In this document: piece by piece, positions 11,844-23,800 of the stretch | Layout of the letters: each line of letters starts with the position of its first letter | How positions within the stretch are numbered: the first letter of the stretch is position 1 | Assembly (NCBI RefSeq): GCF_008831285.2 | Contig: NC_045145.1 | Coordinates: forward strand, 4,938,723 to 5,002,722 | Direction: 5' to 3' | Length of the DNA: 64,000 nt | Source: Nymphaea colorata | Taxonomy: Eukaryota; Streptophyta; Magnoliopsida; Nymphaeales; Nymphaeaceae | The notes under the pieces: generated by a model | What the model saw: the letters and a program-made list of their open reading frames with translations, nothing else | The model's database searches: none | Told to the model about the DNA's origin: nothing | Made by a program: the position numbers and the translations under genes

Positions 11844-14800
11844 ATGGCGATGGCTGCTCTGAGAAGGGAAGGGAGGCGTCTCCTCCTCCCTATGGCATCC
11901 CAAGCTACGATTGGAGCTGCACGATCAGGCCTCGTTGCTGAGTAAGTTTCTCGGGCTTTTCTTTTCCGCCTTCCGTTCATCTACCTCTCGTCTTTCAGTA
12001 TCATTTCGATCTCCGAACTATCCGTTCGATTATTTGTTCCTTTTCGCAGCGAAATTCACGAAAATTTCGTGATTGGGGCAGAGAAAATTTCGTTTTGATC
12101 GCAGAATGTTATTTGTATATATCTGCCTCTGCCGATCCTTTGATCATTTTTGGTTGCGATTTTCTGATTTTCGTTGTCGACTTGATATAGATTGATCTCA
12201 TTGTTTGGGATGAATACGCCGGGTGTTCTTTGGGTACCAGTAAGAGTGTTATCAGCATTCGGGGATCCCCCATTTCTTTTAGGATCAAAGGACTTGTAAC
12301 TTGCAGACCGAGACGGAGATGTCTCTCTTCTGGATTGGTATTTGATTATATGGTCGTACTTGATTGGTTATGTTAGTGGTGACGAATGGGGCTAAATGTG
12401 CCGATATAGGTCAGTTTTATGCCAAGAGACGCGCTGTTGGTATTTTAACCTTTATTTCCTTCAGTCTGTCCTTCAACGAGATTTTCGCTAAAGTGATTCC
12501 TGCTTCCCTGTTTGTTAAGGTGCAAAAAATTTCATGTTTTCAGATTGGAGCAGTAGACTTGTTAGAGTACTGCAATTTTACTTCAAGCCTTATTTGATAA
12601 TATAGATCTATTTAATGGGTACATCTAGTAGCTGTTTTTGTTCGTGCATCATGCTCCCTTTCTTTGGGGCTTGCATCTGTGCTTCAGTTTTTCTTCACAG
12701 TTTCAAATGTTAGATAACTGATGGTATTTAGAATTTACAGGGAGATGGTCCCGTTTGGAGCACGTTCTATTTCAACCCAAGTTGGTATGGACCTCATTCT
12801 TGTTGTTCCTTATGGATGTGCTATACACTTATGATATATGAGTGTACTTCTTGTGTATATTGGGATCTGCATTGTCGACAGTATTATTCCTGCAGTTAGG
12901 AATCGGATGAAAAGTGTGAAGAATATTCAGAAGATCACGAAGGCAATGAAAATGGTTGCAGCCTCAAAACTACGGGCGATTCAAAGCAAGGCAGAAAATT
13001 CACGTGGCTTGTGGCAGCCATTTACTGCACTTCTCGGGGATGCTGCTGGTATGCTTATTTTTTTTTTTCCTTTCTTAAAAATATTAATACCCGAAGGAAT
13101 TTATAAGCTTCAGCGGAAACTAAAATTTTGTTAAATATCATAAAGCCATTTCAATATGTTCTGAACTGGCCCAATATGAGCCATCTATCTTGGTACGCTT
13201 CTGGTTCTGGAGCTTCATTTTTTCCCAAATACATACATATTCACTTGACAACCGTTCTTTACAAGGAGTTGAAGTGACTCTTGTTTATTTCTTTATTGAG
13301 CCGATGTTAACTCTCTGCTTACCTTTTCTCTTTCAAGAATTTGTCAAATAGTATCAAGAAATGCAAGTTGTCAAGACTTGTTCTCCAGAAAAATACCACA
13401 AGGAAAAGAGGAGCTAGTTTCAGCTTCAGGTTTCAGGTAGGGTTTAAATTGTTTATGGGGCCTGATATGACCCCCTTAAAAGACTGGCCTGTAGGAGGCT
13501 GAATTGGCCCAACAGCTCATATCAGTTGATACAGGCCCATATCACCAATATTTTAATAAAAAACTAATTAACAATTAATTTAATTGTTTAAGTTAATTTG
13601 TATTAGCCAGTATGGCCCAAGTTTTCAAGGTCTCTAATATGAGACAGAAACTTAGATTTTTAACATTGCTTTTAATCCGTGCTTTTGATACTATAGCTGT
13701 AGACTTGGTATAATTCAAAAATCAATAATGTGTTTTACATCCTATCTCCTCAAAGCATCACAATTAGGATCTCAATGCCTGTCAAACAGTTAAATGAAAT
13801 TTTGCTTCAAGAGGTCAAGGGGACCTGATAATAACTACCTAGCTAACCAACATTTTACAGTATTGGGAAGGATTTCAGCTCTACATCAAGCTCTTCTGAA
13901 AGTGCCATTTAGGTTTTCCTTCTTGGAGGAACTTTGATATAAATGTGTTAGGTCTTATTCTTTTGTGTTCTCAGTTCCTGGTTTCTACTTAAAATTATGG
14001 ATATTGAGGTTGATGCAAGTCTCTGATACACAAAGATGAATGGTTGTTGAACACTAAGTCACAGTGGTACGTGGGGGAGCCCACGTACCCGTACCAGCGT
14101 ACTGGCATACCCGTACCGGGGCTGGGTACGTTTGGATCGGTTCCGGGTCAGAACCAATCCAAACCACAAAAAAAAAAAACATTGTGTTGGTCTGTTTATG
14201 TTTTTATTTATGAGATTATATGTAGGAACTATGTAAGGAACATTACCTTAATGATGTGATAATATCAATTTTGTTTCTTAGAATTAAAAATATATAATTA
14301 TCGCGGTACCAAGATTGGCGAAAACGCCGTGCCCCTACCCGCTTTTCCGTACCCATACCCGTACCTATGTGACATAGGTTGAACAACAGTTCTAGGGGAC
14401 ATGATATAAAAGTTGTGGTTGCATGTCATGGTTTAGGCTGCATATGAGTGGCATCTTACATGGACTAACGCAATGGTCATGCATTTTGCCTGCATGAGCT
14501 AATGCTGTGTGGCTCTTTGTGAACTTGGTTTTGTTGTTGTCACTTCTTCTTTGACCAATTCTCTGTTGTGGTTTTAGGTGTTGATGTAAAGAAGAGTGTT
14601 ATTGTCACAATTTCTTCTGACAAAGGTCTTTGTGGTGGGATCAACTCAACATCTGTGAAGGTCAGCAAAGGACTTCACAAGGTGACTTCCGGTTAGTACT
14701 ACTGCTCCCTTTGGAATTCTGTCAATTGAGTTTTTTTTTTTCTTCCTACCAAAAGGATAATATCTTCAGAGTGTTGTATGGCCCTTTATTTCCTCCCCTT

Positions 14801-17800
14801 GTCCTATGAATTCAAAATTTGCGGAGGCCCATTAGATGGTCACCTTTTTGATGGGCTGGGTCACTTAGCCATGAAAGGAAAAAATAAAAAATGTCGTCAA
14901 ATTCTCTTTTTATCCTTCCCCTTCTTGTTCTTCTTTTACAACTGTTTCTACATTCTTTATTCTTTCTCTTCTTTTCTCCCTTTTTCTTATTATTGTTTTG
15001 TTCCTTTTCTGCTTCTTCCTAGTTCCTCCTTGTTCTCATTTTTCTTTCATTTACTGCTTTTGGTCTGCCTAGATGCTATCTAGTCCTTTTTGAAGGTGTG
15101 CCACCTAGTGCTTTTCAACCACATGATCCCATTAGATGGGGAAATGGAATCAAGTAAATAATGCAAATGGAATCAAGTAAATAATGCATACCTTAATTTA
15201 TGGTTGGAGATTTGTTTGTGGGAGTGCAAACATGTGATTATTTTTTCTCAAATGCTAAAATTGGTTGATGAACTTTACATTGTGAAAGTAATCTAAGTTG
15301 CTTGAAATCCAACCTAAATAGTGAAATAGGAAAGATAAGCCCAAAACTGATCAAACAAGACTGTTGATTTCTCAGTTTTCCAATGGCATCTTTTCAGATG
15401 ATGCATCTTTTCATTAGCCAGAATGTTCTGCTGCTATTGGTTTGTAGGATTTATTAAATTAAGATACATTGATATCCAAATGCATTGGAAACATGATGAT
15501 GGTATGCACATCTTCTGATGTCTTCTCTTATACATAGCAACCAGAATTTGCAGCTTGGTATTATCGAGTTTCAATAGACAAAGAACTGAAAAATTTCTGG
15601 CTGCCATTAGTTGGATTCAGGCCTTGGTTTTGGACTTTTGGTTATTTATACTTTATAGTGGCATGAATCCAGGCAGTTGATTTAATTGTAGCATCATGGG
15701 GTGCGAAGAAGAATTTGACATGTATATCAGCTAATAGTTGCTGGCCACAGACCTTATGGGAACTTGTGTTTCTGGTCAATGCTCTCAGAAAAATTCAGTG
15801 AATCACATACTAACCAGGTCTGACATGATTATGTTAAATTAATTGACTGTGTGATTATCTTGGTCATATATGGGCGTCTCTTTCCCTGTATGTGTATATG
15901 TTTTCATATATCTGCTTATACAAATGCATGATTTCCTTTTCCCTGAAGTTGAAGAAAAATAGAAAACAGCCTTTAACATTCTCCATCTAATTTTATAGCT
16001 CTAAATTTTCAAAGCAGACTGATTTTAATTTTTATGAGTCAGTTACCGAAGTCATAAGCATTTTATTTTCAATTTGTTATGTATATCCCTTAGTTTTGGC
16101 TTTTGTCAATGTTTTTTTTTGTTCTTGTAAGTTCTATTTCCACATTTCATTGAGCATCGGCTTCTCCTTTTTCAGTGGTCCTGCATTCTCATGCAGGCCA
16201 ACTTCTGTTAATGTGCTTTAGGACAAATGCTGAAAAGTTGAAAATTAGTATCTCATATATGTATACAAGTAAAGCTGCTTATATTGGTTTTATGCAATCA
16301 GGTCCTGATAAGGAGGTAAAGTATGTGATTCTGGGAGAGAAGGCGAAAGTGCAACTTGTACGTGATTCCAGGAAGGACATCGAGATATCCATAACAGAAT
16401 TGCAGAAGAATCCATTAAATTTCACCCAGGTTAGTTAACTGAAATTCCTCATTTGTCAACCCATGATTCTTTTTTCTATATTTTCCTAGAGTAGGGTTGA
16501 TCATTTGGCGGGGCCAGTCCTGCCTGAGTACAAAGCTGATAACAAAAAAGTTGCGCTTGGGTTCTATCTGGCCCAATAACCATGATTGAGTTAGTTATTT
16601 TGAATTGGGTTAAACCTGATCCAACATGTACATTCTCTGCTGTTTTCACTCTATTTAGCCTAATAGCTAACAGATTAACTAAAACACATGCATGTGCTTT
16701 TGGAGGAAAAGAATTGGAAAAAAAAATGATACTATGGTTTTTTAGTTACTAAATATCATAAGAACTGTAAATATGAAACAAAGATCAGTAAGCGCTTTCA
16801 TGACATCTTTCGGGCCCTCAATGGTTCTTTGACCTACTGCGATGGAATGGATGCTGTTTCGTCGCCGCCGAGCCTTATCTGAATCGTGGAAAAATCTGGT
16901 ATTCGCGTCACCCTGTTTCAACCACTTCATCCTAGATCTTTGCCTCCAGAAGTCCTCTTTCATGCGAAGGAGACGGAGCAGATTGGAGGTTTCTTGTTTC
17001 TCTTGAATAGTTGCGTGCGACTGACCACTTTCAATTTCCTCTTGAAACGGAGCTAGACGACCTCTAGAAAGTTGGATCTGATTGGATAGGCTCTCACCTG
17101 AATCCTTAGCCCACCTCCTGAGGCCTGCTTGGAGTTTACCTAACACTTGTATCAGCGGGAACCCTTGATCTCACGTCTCCCACTCCCTCTGGATGATCTC
17201 TCTGCATTGAGGCTTATCAAGCCAATAATTAAAAAACCGAAAAGTCTGTTTGCCCACTGTATTTGACCTGGTTTCTTACAATCTTCAAGAACCGGGTTAT
17301 GGTCGGAGGAGGATCAAGGAAGCAACGAGATGGTAGACTGTTGCCAAAATTCGTCGAGCCAAGCACAATTGAAAAAGGCTCAATCTAGGCGACACATGAC
17401 GTTGGTAGTTCCCTCCCTGTGGTTCGTCCAAGAGAACTTATAGACTTTGTCTACTTGTTCAACCAGATCACAGGAATGAATGAAATTGGAGAAGGCAGCA
17501 CATGCGGCTGGAGTTGGAGGGTGGCCTGGTTTCTCCATACCAGATAAGCCAGAACTAAAATTTCCTACACAAAAGACAGGGCCCATGGTTGTGCCCAACA
17601 CCGAATTGAGCTCAAGAAATTGATGCCTTCTCCATCAGAAATCTGGCTGAAGATAGGCCCCAGATACAGTAAAATTATCAAGACAATCAATAGTTCAAAA
17701 ATGGCATTCAGTCCAACCAAAATTTGGAGAAAAGGACATCAGTTGTACCTCTATGTCATCCCACAGTGGTAAGATACGAGCCCAAACACCAGCTGCATCC

Positions 17801-20800
17801 AAGTTGGATATTATCTGGTAGGCAGGGAACTTCAACCTGGCTTTGCCCAGGCTTTCAGACAAATACTTTGGGGTCCAGAATAAACGAAATGGAAGGTTTC
17901 TCCCTAGCAAGCAGGATCGCAAGGTCCCGTTGTAATGTGCTACCTTTGTCTGATTATCCTTCTCGAAAGGATTAGGTTCATCTCCTAAATCTATCCCTTA
18001 TCCCCTGGTTTCATTTCCTCATCCGACTTCGATGGGTCCGAAGTTTTTGTTGCTATTATGTCATCTAAATTTTGCCTTGCCGTTTTACCCTTTGAATTGC
18101 CATGGCCTCCTTTTTTAACATATTGGATATCTGCAGGTGCCCTTCGATCATTCGGATGGGCTGCTCTGCGCTTGAACTGGCTGACCTCCTTGCACTTGAG
18201 GCCTCTTTTTGGATTTGACTTAGCCTCTTTCAATGTTGTAAAAAGTGTATCGTAAGTCGTATCGGTCCGGCCAATAGATACACTGTATCGTAAAGTATCA
18301 TAATGTATCGTAAATTTATTTTTTTGATTAAAAAAAGAAAAAAAAATAAAAAATAGAGAAAAATCAGATAAATCAAGAAAATAAAAAATATGTTTTTTAA
18401 TGAAAAAACATGTTATGCATAATGACAGATTTATTATATTATAGGTATGGAGTTACTTCACAAACATTAATTAGTAGTCATAAAATATATTGTAACACAA
18501 CATGATCTAAGACATCAAGAAACATAATTTATAAGATGATCTGCATAATAACTCATAAGTCATAATATCCATAACACATCAAAAACCAAGTATTACCTAC
18601 ACTATACATCACATCACAAGACAAAATTGTTCAATGTTAATGCACATAACAAATGAAAACAACTTCATCCATAATCTTTATCATCTCATTCTCATTTTCA
18701 TCTTTCGTAGAAGATATAAACCCCCTGTATCTAAACAAGAATCAATCATCTTTTATAAATCTGCCTCAAATCGACGATGCCATAGTGAAACTGATTATTC
18801 CTTTTGAAAATTGCCAGAATCTCCCCCTCCAACTATTAGATATGTTCAGAAATGAAGAGGGAGGCAAGTTTTAAAAATTAGTTTGAAAAAAAGGTGGTTT
18901 TAACTTTTAACCCCATAATTTTCAAAATAGACATGTATCGTGTGATACGGGGTGTATTGCTCTGTATCGTACGATATAGGTTGTGTATTGCACGATATAT
19001 GCGATACACATACGCAAAAGACCCTCTCCCTTCAGAGCTCGACTGGGAGATCCGGTAAGCAAATCTAGAGACAGACCTTATTTGATGCTTACACCTTCAT
19101 CGGTTGGCCAAGGTACCATCGATTCGCAATCAGCGTGCGATTCCCCGCCCTCCAGGCCTCCGTGAGAGAACAACACTGATGTCTTCTTCTGAGTTTGTGT
19201 GAATGACGAAGTTACTTTTCTGACCACTGTAAACATGGTTGGGAACTTATCTCCATTGTTCCTTGCAATGGCACTTACCGCCGCATAGTCTTACCTTCTT
19301 GTCATCTCCTTATAAGATTCCTTCGGAATGAATAACTGCTTCATTCAGTTCTTTTCTTTAAGCAGCAGCGGGGGGATACATCCCTCCATACCAACCTCGG
19401 TGCCATTCCGTTCCACAATAGAACTCCAAGACCTGGCTTTCACCTCTGTAGTTTTCCATGCGTCCTACCCTATGTCACACGGACACGGCAAAATGAGCCA
19501 CGTACCGTTATCGACACTCCGACACTTGGACACGACAAGATACGTTTTGGATCGGGTCTGGGTCAGACCCGATCTGAACTACTTTACTAACCCGACATTC
19601 TTTGTTTTGTTTGAGACTTTCTTTCTTATGACTTATGAGATTGGTGATGAACAATGTTTTGTTTGAGAATATGAGACTTTCTTTCTTATGACTTGTGAGA
19701 TTGTAAGAGTGCATTATTAATTTATGTTTTTTTTTAATTTTATTATCCTTTTTAATTTTTTAGAATATAAAGTCAATTCCAATGTCCTTCAATAAGCTTT
19801 TTAACCATACAATCTCCATGGTGGTGGTGGCCATGGCACGATACTCTGCTTCAGTTGATGATAGAGAGACCTTATTTTGTTTTTTGCACCTCCACGAAAT
19901 AAGAGAGCCACCTAGAAAAACACAAAAACCGGTGGTGGAATGCCTGTTATTAGGATATCCACCCAACTGCTTCATTCAGTTCTCTTCTTTAAGCAGCAGC
20001 GGGGGGATACATCCCTCCATACCAACCTCGGTGCCATTCCGTTCCACAATAGAACTCCAAGACCTGGCTTTCACCTCTGTAGTTTTCCATGCGTCCTACC
20101 CTATGTCACACGGACACGGCAAAATGAGCCACGTACCGTTATCGACACTCCGACACTTGGATACCGACACTTGGACACGGCAAGATACGTTTTGGATCGG
20201 GTCTGGGTCAGACCCGATCTGAACTACTTTACTAACCCGACATTCTTTGTTTTGTTTGAGACTTTCTTTCTTATGACTTATGAGATTGGTGATGAACAAT
20301 GTTTTGTTTGAGAATCTGAGACTTTCTTTCTTATGACTTGTGAGATTGTAAGAGTGCATTATTAATTTATGTTTTTTTTTAATTTTATTATCCTTTTTAA
20401 TTTTTTAGAATATAAAGTCAATTCCAATGTCCTTCAATAAGCTTTTTAACCATACAATCTCCATGGTGGTGGTGGCCATGGCACGATACTCTGCTTCAGT
20501 TGATGATAGAGAGACCTTATTTTGTTTTTTGCACCTCCACGAAATAAGAGAGCCACCTAGAAAAACACAAAAACCGGTGGTGGAATGCCTGTTATTAGGA
20601 TATCCACCCCAATAAGCATCAGTATAGGCAATCATATTCAAGTTTGATGAGGAGGATAGAAAAAGTCCTTTAGTGATTGTGTGTTTGACATATCGAACAA
20701 TCCTCAATGCGGCTCCCATGTGTACAGAAGTGGGTCTTTGTTGAAACTGACTTATGACATGTACCGCATGTGATATGTCAGGCCTTGTGATGGATAAATA

Positions 20801-23800
20801 TGTGAGAGCTCCAACCAATTGACGAAATGGAGTGGGATTTTCTAGAATTTCTCCATCATCAATCTTCATCTTTACTCCTAAGGCTTCAGGAGTGTCCACC
20901 ACCTTGTCATCAGTGATTCCTGATCTGTTTATAATGTCATTGGCAAACTTCATTTGTGAAAGTAAGTATCCTTTTCTACTATAAGCTACTTCAATACCAA
21001 GAAAATAGGCTAGTTTACCCAAATCAGTCATTTCAAATTCATTCTTTAGAAAATCCTTTACCTGCATAATTCCGTTGGCATCATTACCTGTAATAATCAT
21101 ATCATCTACATATAAAAGTAACACAATTATACCTACAGCAGTATTTTTAACAAACATAGCAGTGTCAGAATAGCAGGATTTAAAACCTTGTTTAAACATA
21201 ACATTGCTAAACATGTCAAACCAAGCATTTGGAGCTTGTTTCAAGCCATATAATGCCTTTCTAAGATAAAGAACTTTTCCTTGAGGTAAATCAAGCCCAG
21301 GGGGTGAATCCATGTATACCTCCTCATTTAAGTATCCATTCAAAAATGCATTTTTCACATCCAATTGATATATCGACCATTGTTTAATGGAAGCAATGGC
21401 AATAAGAGCTCTAACAGAGGTCATACGAGCAACAGGGGCAAAAGTTTCTTCGTAATCAATCCCATATTTTTGAGCATATCCTTTGACAACAAGTCTAGCT
21501 TTATACCTTTCAAGTGATCCATCACTTCTAGTCTTGACTTTGTATACCCACCTACATCCTATTGTCCTTTTCCCTATAGGAAGAGACACAATGTCCCAAG
21601 TTTTATTGTCTTCAAGGGCTCTAAGTTCACTGTTCATTGCTTCAATCCAATGTGGGTTAGTTTTGGCTTCAAGATAGGATGAAGGTTCAACATGAAAGTG
21701 AATAGCTAATAAGCAAGCTCTTTGTTTTGGGGAAAAAGACTCGTAGGAGACAAATTTTTGAGGTGGATGAAAAACTCTTTGAGATCTCCTAAGAGTAGGT
21801 TGAGACTCTTGGATGTTTTGTTGAGGCCTTCTCTTATAAACTATAACTTCTCTTGGTGGAGATATAAAATGAGTACTCTCAACCTCATTTAGAGCATCAT
21901 CATGTGAAGAAGGCAAAACATCATCATCATCATCATTTATCCATAAAAAAGAATAGTCATCTTCATGCTTGGTTTTATTTTCATTAAAGCCATTTTCTTC
22001 TTCTAAAAATATCACATTTCTTGAAACATACACTTTATCTTTTTCAATATCATAGCATCTATATCCTTTTTGAGTTTCGGAATAGCCAATAAAGACACAT
22101 TGAATAGCCCTAGATGAAAGTTTGTCATTTTTGTCATTTAAAATGAAACATTTGCAACCAAAGACTTTGAATCTTTTATAAATTGGCTCCAAATTAAAAA
22201 GTTTTTGAAAAGGTGAAATATTTTCTAAAACTTCAGAGGGCATTCTATTAATCAAGTAAATGGATGTTAGAATCGCTTCAGCCCAAAAATTTTTTGGAAC
22301 ATTTTTTGATATAAGAAGAGCTTTTGTTGTTTCAAGAATATGTCTATGTTTTCTTTCGGCAACTCCATTTTGTTGGGGGGTTTTTGGACAAGACTTTTGG
22401 TGTATAACTCCCTTTTCCTTTAGGAATTCTTCAAATTCATTGGAAATGAATTCTCCCCCGGAATCACTTCTAAAAATTTTAAGATTTGCATCAAATTGAG
22501 TTTTGTTCATGTTGTGAAAGTTTTTAAAATTCATAGACTTCCGATTTACGTTTAAGAAAGTAAACCCAAGCATATCGAGAGTAATCATCCACAAAAATGA
22601 CATAATAAAGCAAACCACCTTTAGACATAATAGGAGCGGGACCCCATACATCCGAATGCACTAATTCAAAAGGTGCCTTTGCAACAAAATTTCTATTTCC
22701 AAAAGGTAAAGCCTTAATTTTGGCTTTAATACAATCATCACAAGAGATCATTTCTTTACATTTCTCTTTCCAAAAAGGGATACAAGACATTTTTCCTAAA
22801 CTTGAATGCCCAAGTCTTTGATGCCAAACTTGAATGTCACTCTTCTTGACTACATTGCAAGTAGGGTTGGAAAGATCCAAAAAATCAACATAGTAGAGAT
22901 CATTTTTCCTAGAACCTTCCCCAATCGTCTTCTTGGAAAGATGGTCCTGTATCAAAAATTTATTTTGTGAGAAGATAATATCACATCCATGATTTGTTAT
23001 TTGAGAAACCGACAAGAGATTTAAGTTAAGTTTGGGAATAAATCTAACTTTTGGTATTTTAAAAACTTTTGAATTAAAATTTTGATCAATATTCCCAACA
23101 CATTTGATTTTAAGAGGAGTTCCATCGGCGGTTTTAACAAATGGGCAAGTTTCTTTCTTAGTGCATTCGGTAAGTAAAGAACTACAAGGGGTCATATGAA
23201 ATGAAGCTCCGGAATCAAGAATCCAAGAGTACTTACTTGATGATGTAGATGCCACCGTTGCTCCGGAGATTGGAGAAGTCCCTCCTCATTTGAAAAGCGG
23301 TTGAAGAGCATCAATAAGCTTTGGTTGGAGGGCAATTACAAGTTTGTCTAGGTCAAATCGATTGCTTTCTTCATACATTGTCCCAGCCACACTTGTCTTT
23401 TTATCAAATCTCCTCAATTTAGGACATCTATGTTTAGTATGTCCTTCTTCTTGACAATAAAAACATATGATTTTCTTGTTGCCATGATTGTTATGCTCAT
23501 AGTTTCGATTAAAGTGAGGAGGCCTATAAGTTCTCATATGAGCACCGGGTCTTGAGGTAGCAAGAACATTCTCACTTTTATCTTTGGAAAAATTGAGACT
23601 ATTCTCCTCCATTTGAAGTTCCGCTATGGCTTCATTCATAGATGGCACTTTATGCCTATGGAGTAAGGAAGTTTTGACTCCATCATATTCCGATCTAGGA
23701 CCAAGAATGAATTTATAAAATTTCTCTCTTTGGATTTGTTTTTCTCTAACTCCAATGTCTCTTGGATCATACCATTCGGGTTCAAATAGAGCAAGTTCGT

